Positions 16,576-25,687 of a stretch of DNA of 64,000 nucleotides are shown one piece after another. Each line of letters starts with the position of its first letter. Within the stretch, counting starts at the first letter, position 1. The stretch is from positions 194,113 to 258,112 of the forward strand of contig NZ_LMUM01000037.1 of the NCBI RefSeq assembly GCF_009765985.1, in the 5' to 3' direction. Origin of the DNA: Acidobacterium sp. S8. GTDB lineage: Bacteria; Acidobacteriota; Terriglobia; Terriglobales; Acidobacteriaceae. The position numbers and the translations under genes are program-made. The notes beneath the pieces were generated by a model. The model was not told where the DNA came from. It saw only the letters and a program-made list of their open reading frames with translations, and ran no database searches.

Positions 16576-18282
16576 TTAGAAGGAGAAGGAAAGTCCGCCT
16601 TGAATACTGCGCTCCGCCTGCGCAAAATACAATGTGCTACCGTCCTGCGTCACAAAGGGCCGGTAGCCTTGCGCAAGCAAATTACGAACATCGATGAGGG
16701 CTTCCACTCGATAAGGAAGTATGTGGCACCGAATAGGCTGGCGCAGATAGAAGCTCAGGTAGGGATCGGACAGCTGGTTGTTGAAAGAATCGACTGGCGT
16801 GACTGTGTCGGTTGGTTGCCAGCGGTAAGAGGCGCGCCACTGCGTGCCTGCATGTTTTGATTTTCCATTGATGCTGGCCGTGACCATCGAAGCTCTGCGC
16901 GGGTGAAGGCTGCCGATGCCTTCTTCCAGCGTCACCGGCCCAGATAAGGACTCCATCGTCAGTGCATCGCCCATTGCATACGCGAGGCTCAACCAGGTGT
17001 CGTCGCCGATATGGTCGCGTATTTCGGCAAGCACACCGTTGCTGAAGAAATTCTGGCCAGTTGCTTTCAACAAGTCGGTATTGGGATCGTAAAGTAGATT
17101 GCCGCTATTCCAGTCGGCGAGCGAAAGAGTTCCACCACCGCTTACAACCGGATGATTGATGTGATCCTGGTATGCCGTCATCCGCCAGGTGACGCGGCCT
17201 TTATGGCGCTCGTAGGAAATCTCCTGATGCAATCCGTCTTCGAGAAGCAGCTTGCCATTTTGCTCAGTAAGAGCCGGAGCAAGCGTCTCTGCCCGGTCAA
17301 TCTCATCCGCATGCTGTGCGCCCGGTGAAGTGGACATATGGTAGGAGACGGTATTATCACCCGCATGTACGCTGACACCCGCAAAGGGATGATTGGCGAA
17401 TTGATTGTCCCCCAGGTGAATCGCCTCAATTTCATTGCCGAATTCGGCGGATATTACATCGGGCAAAAGATCCATTGTTTCCGAAGATCGCAACACCACG
17501 GCCTGTAATCCCTGATCCCGCACGCCGCCTTCGATATCGGGGCGGTCCTCAAAGGCTGCCACAGTCCTCATGGTGCGCCCCGGGCCAAGCTGCTTAGCGT
17601 AGCCGACCACCGTATTCAGCGACGCGCTCTCAGCCTGGCTCAAATCAGCACGCAGAATCAACTGCTGGCCATCGCCATTTGAGCGTTCCATTTCAAAATC
17701 ATGGTGCAGACCGCCATCGCCAAACTGGCTTGCGCCGCCGCGAATCGTGACCCGCGCCTTAAGCGCCGGAGTGCTGCCATCGCCATCCGAAACAACAACC
17801 AGGGGACCATCTTCAAGCATGCGGAGCAACGGGCGGTTTGCGGAGAGGCGCAGCGTCCAGGCCCAGTCATCCTGAGGTTCATCCACCTGCCGTGGTTTTG
17901 CGGGCAGCCAGCGGAACGCCTCGTATAGGGTGTCCAGCGTTAGATTGACCACCATCTTTGAATCGGCCGCTACGCGGATGTTTTGTCGAAGTGTAGGCAG
18001 GAAAAACGAGCCGGAGGCCTTGAGATTATAGGTGCCGGGAACTATCGTCTGCAGCGTATAACGGCCATGGTCGTCGGTAAAGGCATTGGCTAGGACGGCA
18101 AGATTTGGCCCCAGCAGTTCTACCAGGGCGCCCACCTGTGGCGCACCTTTGGCATCCCGGACCACGCCTGAGATCGCAGCAGCGGCAGGCCCCTCTGCAT
18201 ACGCAGGCAGCGCCAGCATGGCGATCAGCAGCGCAAAGGCTGGGCCGATCTTGATCCGCAGATTGAGAACCGTCATGCTCAC
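16576..18282 (-). CDS. Carboxypeptidase-regulatory domain plus small outer-membrane barrel, TonB-receptor-like without a plug
   Basis: 568 residues. Signal peptide 1-29 (ending ALPAYAEG). Residues about 36-115 are the Ig-like carboxypeptidase-regulatory domain (ISGVVRDAKGAPQVGALVEL, GRYTLQTIVPGTYNLKASG). The rest, about 450 residues, is amphipathic beta sequence with aromatic girdles (FEMERSNGDGQQLILRADLS, THSLAYAMG-type strands) ending in SFSF, the terminal phenylalanine of outer-membrane barrels. There is no recognisable plug or TonB box, and the barrel is shorter than a 22-strand receptor. It follows the GWxTD gene by 166 nt on the same strand, suggesting an envelope pair. Confidence 0.8.
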   Translation of the reverse strand: MSMTVLNLRIKIGPAFALLIAMLALPAYAEGPAAAAISGVVRDAKGAPQVGALVELLGPNLAVLANAFTDDHGRYTLQTIVPGTYNLKASGSFFLPTLRQNIRVAADSKMVVNLTLDTLYEAFRWLPAKPRQVDEPQDDWAWTLRLSANRPLLRMLEDGPLVVVSDGDGSTPALKARVTIRGGASQFGDGGLHHDFEMERSNGDGQQLILRADLSQAESASLNTVVGYAKQLGPGRTMRTVAAFEDRPDIEGGVRDQGLQAVVLRSSETMDLLPDVISAEFGNEIEAIHLGDNQFANHPFAGVSVHAGDNTVSYHMSTSPGAQHADEIDRAETLAPALTEQNGKLLLEDGLHQEISYERHKGRVTWRMTAYQDHINHPVVSGGGTLSLADWNSGNLLYDPNTDLLKATGQNFFSNGVLAEIRDHIGDDTWLSLAYAMGDALTMESLSGPVTLEEGIGSLHPRRASMVTASINGKSKHAGTQWRASYRWQPTDTVTPVDSFNNQLSDPYLSFYLRQPIRCHILPYRVEALIDVRNLLAQGYRPFVTQDGSTLYFAQAERSIQGGLSFSF

Positions 18283-18448
18283 CGATTTCGTTCGTCACCA
18301 GGATCGGTCGACAGCTTCCAGTTCTCCATCACCACCTGAACTGGAAAACGTCAAGCGACCCTCCATACTCCTGGCCGTTTGCCCCAAAATCGTTGTTGTC
18401 CAGGACTCGCTGCTCTAACGGCAGCTTCGTCCTCCGCACCTCTATTAC

Positions 18449-20206
18449 CTATTCCACCGTAAAAGGCGCTGATTGCGCAATTTTTTGGTTGGAAATACTG
18501 TCATTCACCTTGATCCAGATCTGGTATTTTCCGGGCTGAAGATTCGCGAGGGGGACGCTTTTCTCCAGCGTTACCTGATCAGAATTGGCGCCGAGCTTCT
18601 TCGAGTCTTCCTGCATATCGAAGATTGTCTTATTAGACGCCAGATCGACGATTTCGTACTGAATCGTCGCCGCATTCTGCTTACTCTTTTCGTCAATTCC
18701 CAGGTTATATACCTGCATCCAGAAATTCAGCTTCTGTGAGCGTTGGAATGCTGGCGGAATTGTAGGGTTTGACGTGACGGCTGGCAAGAGCTTTGTGTTG
18801 CTGATAATGAAGTTGCCGGCGCCAATTTCTTTCGATGGTACCAACTCCATACGATTGGCGAGAATCAGCGAAGAAGCTGACAGCTTGTCATCGTCATACC
18901 TCGGCACATTAATCGCCTGCGCCCACACACCCAGATGGTCCGGGTTGTTGACGTCCTTGATGCCGATATCCACGCGGTAGCGACCCGGACGAAGAGGCAG
19001 AGCCTTCCAGAAAAGCTGTTTGTTGTCCAGGGTCTTCGACAGCAATTCTGATGGAACCTCAACACCAACCGTTTCTTCAAAGCTCTGGATCACCTTGCCC
19101 GTAATCGAGGAGACGCGACCGATAATATGAACCTGGCCGCTGGAGACACCGTCCTTGCTGTTGAAGGTGATGTCACGATTCTTGATCTGCAGGGTCAGCG
19201 GTACCAGTACCGTGTCATCCGTCACTTTCACGTAGTCCGCACGCACATCGAAGGGAAAGAACGGACCATTCATGAGTTTGTGGTTCGTCATGAACGATTC
19301 AAGCTCAAGATCCTTGAACTTAATGACTGGCGGAGCTTCGAGCTTCGCATACTGCTCCAGGCGGTCGAATTGCTTGCTCTGTTGCATGCTCGACATCGGT
19401 CCGGTACCCAATGATTCCAGTCCGCCGTGAAAGCGATCCGCCTGCTTCGCCATGCCCATCTGTTCGTAAAGCGTCTGACCGGCGCCTGGAACGTGCAGAA
19501 GAGCATCCTTTTCGGAGCGGTCGATGGTCATGTGGTAGTCGCCGCACATGCAGGTATCGACAAATTCGATATCGATGTTTTCGCCGATGCCCTCGATGTA
19601 GCGATAATGCCAGACTTCAAACGGGTAGGTCGAGGTAGTGCCGCCGCCCTCATCCATCGGACGGTCATAGGTGCCGCCGCTGGGATGCGAATCGGTGCTG
19701 TCCGGCTTGCCATACTTGATATAGATCATGCCGCGATCTGTCTTCCAGCCCGGTTTTCCGGCAGCAAAATGCTCGTTGGAATACTCGATACGGCGATAAT
19801 TCTCGTCGCGGAACTCATTTTCCGGCGAATCCGGATTGGGATTGCGGCGCTGCCAGAAGGCTTCGATGAAGGCGTCGCGCTCTTCGTCGTTACTCAGGCT
19901 CTTGAACGCCCTTAATTCCTGATCAGTGATAATCCAGTGGACATCCTGGTCAACCCACTTTTTGTAGGGCCCTTTTAATTCCTGCTTCAGTTCCTTTTGT
20001 TGCTTAAAGCGTTCCTTATCAGAAAGCTGGCGCTTCAGCGGATCATCTGTGGAGGAATCCGTTGTGGAGGGACTCTGGCTATCGGCCTGCGCTTGAGCCG
20101 GTCGGCTCTTCAACTGTGGATCGGTTTGCGTTGTCGACTGCGCCTGAGAAATCGCGAAAGCTCCCAGGGAGATCGCGAGAAATGCTGGAATACGGCCCTT
20201 CAACAT
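18449..20206 (-). CDS. GWxTD-domain secreted protein
   Basis: 585 residues with signal peptide 1-23 (ending FAISQAQS), then a Gln/Ser/Asp-rich segment. The GWxTD domain, a Bacteroidota/Acidobacteriota family of unknown biochemical role, is marked by the WxxxVxWIITDxE segment (KKWVDQDVHWIITDQELRA), RDAFIEAFWQRRNPNPDSPENEFRDENYRRI, then GKPGWKTDRGMIYIKYGKPD near 152-171 and FEVWHYRY. The C-terminal half (about 290-585) is beta-rich, with repeats of the style LANRMELVPS and LQPGKYQIWIKVND. It lies directly upstream of the barrel protein at 16576. An extracytoplasmic structural or sensory role is inferred. Confidence 0.92.
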   Translation of the reverse strand: MLKGRIPAFLAISLGAFAISQAQSTTQTDPQLKSRPAQAQADSQSPSTTDSSTDDPLKRQLSDKERFKQQKELKQELKGPYKKWVDQDVHWIITDQELRAFKSLSNDEERDAFIEAFWQRRNPNPDSPENEFRDENYRRIEYSNEHFAAGKPGWKTDRGMIYIKYGKPDSTDSHPSGGTYDRPMDEGGGTTSTYPFEVWHYRYIEGIGENIDIEFVDTCMCGDYHMTIDRSEKDALLHVPGAGQTLYEQMGMAKQADRFHGGLESLGTGPMSSMQQSKQFDRLEQYAKLEAPPVIKFKDLELESFMTNHKLMNGPFFPFDVRADYVKVTDDTVLVPLTLQIKNRDITFNSKDGVSSGQVHIIGRVSSITGKVIQSFEETVGVEVPSELLSKTLDNKQLFWKALPLRPGRYRVDIGIKDVNNPDHLGVWAQAINVPRYDDDKLSASSLILANRMELVPSKEIGAGNFIISNTKLLPAVTSNPTIPPAFQRSQKLNFWMQVYNLGIDEKSKQNAATIQYEIVDLASNKTIFDMQEDSKKLGANSDQVTLEKSVPLANLQPGKYQIWIKVNDSISNQKIAQSAPFTVE

Positions 20207-20494
20207 ACTGTGTGTGTTTTACCCCTCTACCGCTTCCATCAATTTTACGGATTCATGAAGACGGAATACAAGCGCCTTCCGCATTCAGAACATAGTTTTA
20301 GACGTCTGAGCCTGTCTTTTAGCGCTATCGCGTCGAAATACGGGACTGCTATCATGGTTGCCACCTGAGCGGAAGACAATCGGGACGTAAGGAAAACTGC
20401 GTTTTTGCGGAACCCGGCCTGCCGGACTTTCGTATTTTCTGGAATCGAGTGCCGGGCAAGGCTTTGCAAATATGCAGATACAGGAAGACTGGCT

Positions 20495-21889
20495 TTGAAA
20501 AAAATTGTCATTATTGTTGTCGTCATTCTCGCCGTGGCGGGTATCGTTGCGCTCACTATTGTGCGTGCTCAATCGGGCTACACCAAGGTTTTGACCGGAA
20601 AAGTCGTGCGCGCCAACCTCGTGGCCGTCGTCAGCGGAACCGGCCAGATCAAGCCCAAAACCTATGTCAACGTAGGCGCGACGGCTTTTGGACGCATCAC
20701 GCACCTCTATGTGAAAGAGGGCGACCACGTAAAGAAGGGCCAGGTGCTAGCGACGGTCGAAAGCATCCAGCCTGAGGCCAATGTAGATGCCCAGAAGGCA
20801 GCGATTGATGCCGCGAAAACGGATATTTCGTCCTATATCGCTGCGGAAAAGACCGCCGAAGCAAATGTGGAGCATTCGAAGGCAGATCTCGAACAAAAAA
20901 AGCTTGATTACGATCGATATACGGCTCTTTATGCTGAAAAACTCGTCTCCAAGGCCGATTTTGACGCCAAAAAAGCAGCATATGACACCGATGTCGCGAC
21001 TCTGAACCAATCGAACGCCGCCTTGGTACAGGCAAAGGCGCAGACGGATTCTGCCCGCGGCCACCTGGGAACGCAGGTCGCGACACTGCGCTTTAACGAG
21101 GATGCGCTGAATAAGACGGTCAGTGTCGCACCATTTGACGCGCTCGTCACCAATCTGCCCGTCCGTGAAGGGGAAACAGTAGTCGTCGGCATTCAGAATG
21201 CCGAAGGCTCAACCCTTATGACTCTTGCCGACATGTCGATTATTACCGCCGAGGTCAAGGTGGACGAGACCGACATCGTAAATGTCTCCCTTGGGCAGGA
21301 AGCCGATGTAAGTGTCGATGCGCTGCCGGGAAAAGTTTTCAAGGGACATGTCACTGAGGTAGGCGACCAGGCTCTCCTCCGCTCCACAGGCGTAGCCACA
21401 AGCCAATCGACCAGCGGAACGGAAGAGGCGAAAGACTTCAAGGTTGTCGTCACCCTGGACCGTGCTTATGACGAGTTGAAGCCGGGTTTGTCGTCGACAG
21501 CGAAGATCACCACCGCCAGCAGGCCGAATACGCTTTCGATCCCGATTCAGGCGCTCACGATGCGCCCTCCTGAGCCCTCGACGGAAAAGGCGCATGTTCA
21601 GCCCGTTTCCGCCACCAAAGCGGCCGCACCAGATGCCGAGAAGGTGCAGGGTGTCTTCGTGATGCGTCCTGATAAGAACGGCAAACTGCGGGCGCATTTT
21701 GTTCCCATAACCACAGGAATCACCGGGTCCACCGATATCGAAGTAACCAGCGGCTTGAAAGAGGGAGATGAAATCGTCACGGGAACCTACCGTATCCTGC
21801 GAAATCTGAAGGACGACTCGCTGGTCAAACGGGATACGACTCCACCGACCGTCAACAAAGAGGATAGCGATTCTTCTTCGTCCTCGTAG
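20495..21889 (+). CDS. MacA/HlyD-type periplasmic adaptor of an efflux system
   Basis: 464 residues from TTG 20495, with AGGAA 8 nt upstream; the frame opens at 20405 but the extension has no ribosome site or fit. A single inner-membrane anchor [22 protein letters not shown] opens the protein. The first lipoyl half ([34 protein letters not shown]) leads to a helical hairpin (about 100-210), the second lipoyl half and beta-barrel domain ([22 protein letters not shown]). A low-complexity Ser tail ends it. It bridges an inner-membrane exporter to an outer-membrane channel. The ABC ATPase follows 23 nt later, but no permease or TolC-type gene is adjacent. Confidence 0.93.
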   Translation: MKKIVIIVVVILAVAGIVALTIVRAQSGYTKVLTGKVVRANLVAVVSGTGQIKPKTYVNVGATAFGRITHLYVKEGDHVKKGQVLATVESIQPEANVDAQKAAIDAAKTDISSYIAAEKTAEANVEHSKADLEQKKLDYDRYTALYAEKLVSKADFDAKKAAYDTDVATLNQSNAALVQAKAQTDSARGHLGTQVATLRFNEDALNKTVSVAPFDALVTNLPVREGETVVVGIQNAEGSTLMTLADMSIITAEVKVDETDIVNVSLGQEADVSVDALPGKVFKGHVTEVGDQALLRSTGVATSQSTSGTEEAKDFKVVVTLDRAYDELKPGLSSTAKITTASRPNTLSIPIQALTMRPPEPSTEKAHVQPVSATKAAAPDAEKVQGVFVMRPDKNGKLRAHFVPITTGITGSTDIEVTSGLKEGDEIVTGTYRILRNLKDDSLVKRDTTPPTVNKEDSDSSSSS

Positions 21890-21912
21890 TGGGGAGAATC
21901 AGGAGCAGGCAT

Positions 21913-22719
21913 ATGATAACGACCCAGACACCCAGCGAAGCAGAAGCGCGAATTACCCCCGGAGTCTCGAATCCAAACGGACCCAGGCCCGGCGACATCA
22001 TCGTGGTGCACGATCTCTGGAAGACCTATGACATGGGTTCTGAGCAGCAGGTGCACGCCCTGCAGGGCGTGCACCTGCGTATGAAGCAGAATGAATATGT
22101 CGCCATCATGGGCCCGTCCGGCTCAGGCAAATCTACTTTGATGAACCTGATCGGCTGTCTCGATACCCCCAGCAAAGGCGAGTATTGGCTGAACGGGCAT
22201 CTCGTCAGCGACCTGAACGATGACGAGCTTGCACGCATCCGCAACAAGGAAATCGGCTTCGTCTTCCAGACATTCAATCTGTTGGCGCGCGCTACGGCAC
22301 TGCATAACGTGGAGTTGCCGCTTATCTACAACGGCACCCCGGCCGCAGAGCGGCTGGAGCGTGCCGAGAATGCACTGCGCGCAGTCAACCTTGGCGATCG
22401 CATGCACCACAAGCCGAACGAGCTTTCCGGCGGCCAGCGGCAGCGCGTCGCTATCGCCCGCGCGCTCATCAACAGGCCTTCGATCATCCTGGCCGACGAG
22501 CCAACAGGAAACCTGGACTCGAAAACCGGCGATGAAATCATGGCCCTCTTCGACGAATTGCAGGCCCGGGGCAATACCATCGTCCTCGTGACTCACGAGC
22601 CTGATATCGCCGAATATGCGCATCGCGTCGTGCACATCCGAGACGGCAAGATTTTCTCCGATCAGGCTTCGTCTCGCGTGCACAAGCCATTAGCAGACGA
22701 GGAAATAGAAAACCCGTAA
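21913..22719 (+). CDS. ABC transporter ATPase, MacB/LolD type
   Basis: 268 residues from ATG 21913 with AGGAG upstream. After a poorly conserved 30-residue N-terminus come Walker [10 protein letters not shown] (about 78-86), Q-loop FVFQTFNLL, signature [15 protein letters not shown] (about 175-189), Walker [14 protein letters not shown] and the H-loop VTHEP. The extra PTGNLDSKT and the gene order place it in the MacB/LolD/FtsE group serving lipoprotein release or macrolide/peptide efflux. It should energise an FtsX-fold permease, which is missing downstream because a strong terminator follows. A perfect 32-bp palindrome lies within the coding sequence (22047-22078). Confidence 0.95.
   Translation: MITTQTPSEAEARITPGVSNPNGPRPGDIIVVHDLWKTYDMGSEQQVHALQGVHLRMKQNEYVAIMGPSGSGKSTLMNLIGCLDTPSKGEYWLNGHLVSDLNDDELARIRNKEIGFVFQTFNLLARATALHNVELPLIYNGTPAAERLERAENALRAVNLGDRMHHKPNELSGGQRQRVAIARALINRPSIILADEPTGNLDSKTGDEIMALFDELQARGNTIVLVTHEPDIAEYAHRVVHIRDGKIFSDQASSRVHKPLADEEIENP
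22047..22078. repeat. Perfect 32-bp palindrome inside the ABC ATPase gene
   Basis: The 16-base half GCAGGTGCACGCCCTG is followed immediately by its exact reverse complement. It encodes the [11 protein letters not shown] segment just before the first beta strand region, where relatives read approximately V-x-ALRGVSL. With no spacer it cannot make an ordinary mRNA hairpin, but it could form a DNA cruciform or bind a dimeric protein. Confidence 0.9.
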
Positions 22720-22740
22720 TCCCGGTCCGACAAATCGCCA

Positions 22741-22770
22741 AAAAAGAGCGCCCAATAAGGCGCTCTTTTT
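22741..22770 (+). terminator. Intrinsic terminator after the ABC ATPase
   Basis: Perfect 12-bp arms 22741-22752 and 22759-22770 around a CAATAA loop, with a GAGCGCC/GGCGCTC core and a five-T run. It starts 21 nt after the ATPase stop and closes the adaptor-ATPase operon. Confidence 0.9.
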
Positions 22771-22864
22771 GTGCTCATTGCTCTTCTTTTTTTTCATTCA
22801 GCCGATGAACCGTACAGGCTTGTCGTCCATGGCCAGATAGAGAATCACGACCCAGGGGAGTGGT

Positions 22865-23827
22865 GTGTCCGCGTTCATACAGTTGAGCAATGACTCGTTG
22901 AGGGCCGAGGAGCCCGGCAGAGCTCTGGCAGGCCTGGAGGGGATGATCGGGCAAAGCCTCGTCATGCAGAGGCTATTTGCGCGCCTACGACAGGCCGCAC
23001 CTCACCTCCGTGTGGCAGCGATCGAGGGAGAACCGGGGACAGGGAAGACGTTGGCTGCCCGGACGTTGCATACGCTCGGGCCGGCTTCTGGGGCCGCTTT
23101 TACCGCCTGCCCTGCGGCCCACTTTCTGTTGTCAGAGACGCAGGCGCTCCTCGAAGAGGTTCGCGGAGGAACGCTCTATCTTAGTCGTCTCGCGGATCTG
23201 ACTTCCGAGCAGCAGTCGCGGTTCATCGACTTTCTGGAGTGGTGGGAGCACCGCAGCGGGCGCGATATGAACGGCATCTTTCCGCGACAGTTATTCGTCG
23301 GCTCCTCGAAGCCACTGCGTCAGCTTTCCGTCAGCGGCGAACTGCGCACCGATCTCTGCTACCGTCTCACCGCTATTCGCTTTGAACTGCCTCCGCTCCG
23401 CGACCGACGTGACGATATTCCGGCGCTTGCCGAATCGTTTGCCATCCATCACGGTGCGGTGCACGGAAAAGCGATGCGCGGCCTCGGACCGGGATCGCTT
23501 GCAAGGCTGCTTACGCATAGCTGGCCGGGAAATGTGCGCGAGCTTGAGACGATCATGGCAAACGCCGTCATGGATTGCGCGGGGCAGTGGATCCGTCCCA
23601 TCGACACTCCACCCCTTATGCAGGCGGCAAGCGCGCTTCGTCCGCAAATCAGCACGGTCGCACCCAGTGAAGATGATCCAAATCTCGACCGCATGATTCT
23701 GCGCCACATCACTCACGTCCTTGCCCGGACACGCGGCAATAAGCTGCGAGCATCGCAGCTGCTCGGAATCAGCCGCTCTACGCTGTATCGATTGCTGGAG
23801 TCAGGAAGTCTCGCCTCGCATAAGTAA
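22865..23827 (+). CDS. Degenerate NtrC-type AAA+ protein with Fis DNA-binding domain
   Basis: 320 residues from GTG 22865 with GGGGAG upstream. Residues about 22-225 match the central AAA+ domain of sigma-54 activators: Walker A GEPGTGKT (about 54-61), arginine region ELRTDLCYRL, ELPPLRDRRDDIPAL and SWPGNVREL. A Fis-type helix-turn-helix closes it (GNKLRASQLLGISRSTLYRLLES). Walker B is GGTLYLSRL instead of GGTLFLDEI, so the catalytic Asp/Glu are gone. The ESELFGHEKGAFTGA section that touches sigma-54 is deleted: about 25 residues separate Walker A helix and Walker B instead of about 60. No receiver domain. Probably a DNA-binding regulator that no longer remodels sigma-54. Confidence 0.88.
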   Translation: MSAFIQLSNDSLRAEEPGRALAGLEGMIGQSLVMQRLFARLRQAAPHLRVAAIEGEPGTGKTLAARTLHTLGPASGAAFTACPAAHFLLSETQALLEEVRGGTLYLSRLADLTSEQQSRFIDFLEWWEHRSGRDMNGIFPRQLFVGSSKPLRQLSVSGELRTDLCYRLTAIRFELPPLRDRRDDIPALAESFAIHHGAVHGKAMRGLGPGSLARLLTHSWPGNVRELETIMANAVMDCAGQWIRPIDTPPLMQAASALRPQISTVAPSEDDPNLDRMILRHITHVLARTRGNKLRASQLLGISRSTLYRLLESGSLASHK

Positions 23828-23890
23828 GGGATGCACACAGAGCGAAGGGGGTGAATCCCCTGATACACTGCGCTTTAAGTCACCTTTGCT

Positions 23891-25663
23891 ATGAAGAAAC
23901 TTCTCTCCCTGACCCTCGCGTCATTCTTGCTCCTCGCTCCCGCACATTTCGCCTCTTATGCACAGAGTGTCGCGGAACGCAGTAAAGCGCTCAATACGCT
24001 TTTCTCCGACATGTGGGAAGACCGTCTGCAGCACTCGCCTGAATTTGCTTCCTCGATTGGCGATAAGCGCTGGAACGATCGCCTTACCGATTATTCCGTG
24101 GCCGCCTATAACGAGCGGTTGACGCGCGGACGCGACTATCTGATACGCCTCGGCTCTATCGATACCACCGGCCTCAGTGATCAGGAGCAACTGAGCAAGG
24201 ACCTGATGGCCCGACAATTGGCGGAGGAGCAGGAAGCAGCAAACTTCAAGCCGTGGGAGATGCCGGTAGATCAGTTCAACGGATTGCAGTCCGAACTGCC
24301 GCAGCTTGTCTCTGTGCTCAGCTTCGACTCGGTTAAGGACTATGACGATTACATCGCCAGGCTGAAAGAAATCCCCAATGCTTTTCAGCAGATCACCGAC
24401 AACATGATGACCGGCATCGACGATCATCGTGTGCCGCCAAAATATCTGCTTGAAAAAGTGCTGGTGCAGGTGAACACCATCGCACAGCAGAAGCCGGAAG
24501 AAACGCCCTTTGCGAGTCCCCTGAAAAAATTCCCTTCAAGCATCTCGGCTGCTGATCAGGACCGCATCAAGGCCTCGCTTCTGGATGTCATTCAGAAGCA
24601 GGTGCAGCCGGCATACACTCGCTTTGCGAAATTTCTGCAGGGCGTCTACATCCCTGCGGGACGCACGGAGCCGGGTGTATGGTCGCTGCCAGACGGCGAT
24701 AAATATTATGCCTTTCGCGTGCGCCAGAGCACAACGACCGATCTGACGCCGGATCAGATTCATCAGATTGGTCTTGATGAAGTGAAGCGCGACGAAGCTG
24801 AGATGCTCGTGATCGCGCAGAAGCTCGGGTTCAAAGATATTGCTTCGCTGCGCGCATCCATCGCGGCAAACCCAAAGCTGCACGCGCAATCAAGAGAGCA
24901 GCTGCTCGATTTATACCGTCATGACATTGACCAGATGAAGGCGAAGCTGCCAGATCTGGTCGGACGCTTGCCTAAAGCGCCGCTTGTCGTAGAAGCCGTG
25001 CCTTCTTTCATCGAAAAAGATCAGGCTCCTGCCTACTATGAGCATGCCTCGCCTGATGGCAAACGTCCCGGCACCGTCTATGTAAACACGTATGACTTCG
25101 CGCACCGCTCGCTGGCGAATGTCGAGTCGATTGCCTACCACGAAGGCCTGCCCGGACATCATCTGCAGGTCTCCATCGCGCAGGAGCTGACCGGCCTGCC
25201 TGAATTCCGCAAATACATGCATTACACGGCGTACGGCGAGGGCTGGGGACTCTATGCGGAACGATTGGGAAAAGACGTCGGTTTTTATCAGGATCCCTAT
25301 TCCGACTTTGGGCGTCTGGAGGCGGATATCTTCCGCGCCATCCGGCTTGTTGTTGATACCGGCGTGCACTCCAAGCATTGGACACGCGATCAGATGGTGG
25401 AGTTTTTCAAGGCTCATTCCGGACTGGATGATGCAACCGTAAACGCAGAAGTAGACCGTTATATTGCGTGGCCGGCGCAGGCTCTGGGTTACAAAATGGG
25501 CCAGCTCAAGCTTCTCGAACTGAGAGCGCGGGCGCAGAAAGAGCTTGGCAGCAAATTTGATCTGCGTTCTTTCCATGATGAGGTTCTCGACTCAGGAGCG
25601 CTGCCGCTGGATGTCCTCGATGAGCGTGTGACTGCATGGATTGCGCAGCAAAAAGGTAAGTAG
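23891..25663 (+). CDS. Secreted DUF885-family zinc-peptidase-like protein
   Basis: 590 residues. Signal peptide 1-24 (MKKLLSLTLASFLLLAP, ending SYAQ). The protein is helical throughout, and near 417-424 carries HEGLPGHH, the HExxGHH zinc motif of DUF885 proteins, with a following glutamate in YTAYGEGWGLYAERLGKDVG about 440-460. The family is annotated as putative carboxypeptidase-like peptidases in the gluzincin clan. Full length for the family. Likely periplasmic or outer-surface peptide breakdown. Followed after 24 nt by proC on the same strand, which may be read-through. Confidence 0.93.
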   Translation: MKKLLSLTLASFLLLAPAHFASYAQSVAERSKALNTLFSDMWEDRLQHSPEFASSIGDKRWNDRLTDYSVAAYNERLTRGRDYLIRLGSIDTTGLSDQEQLSKDLMARQLAEEQEAANFKPWEMPVDQFNGLQSELPQLVSVLSFDSVKDYDDYIARLKEIPNAFQQITDNMMTGIDDHRVPPKYLLEKVLVQVNTIAQQKPEETPFASPLKKFPSSISAADQDRIKASLLDVIQKQVQPAYTRFAKFLQGVYIPAGRTEPGVWSLPDGDKYYAFRVRQSTTTDLTPDQIHQIGLDEVKRDEAEMLVIAQKLGFKDIASLRASIAANPKLHAQSREQLLDLYRHDIDQMKAKLPDLVGRLPKAPLVVEAVPSFIEKDQAPAYYEHASPDGKRPGTVYVNTYDFAHRSLANVESIAYHEGLPGHHLQVSIAQELTGLPEFRKYMHYTAYGEGWGLYAERLGKDVGFYQDPYSDFGRLEADIFRAIRLVVDTGVHSKHWTRDQMVEFFKAHSGLDDATVNAEVDRYIAWPAQALGYKMGQLKLLELRARAQKELGSKFDLRSFHDEVLDSGALPLDVLDERVTAWIAQQKGK

Positions 25664-25687
25664 CGGCCGGTGTAGTCTAGGAGCACG

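Noticed and set aside
23845-23862. Small hairpin GGGG-GTGAAT-CCCC after the NtrC-like gene
   Set aside because: Short stem and no T-run; not enough for a terminator call.
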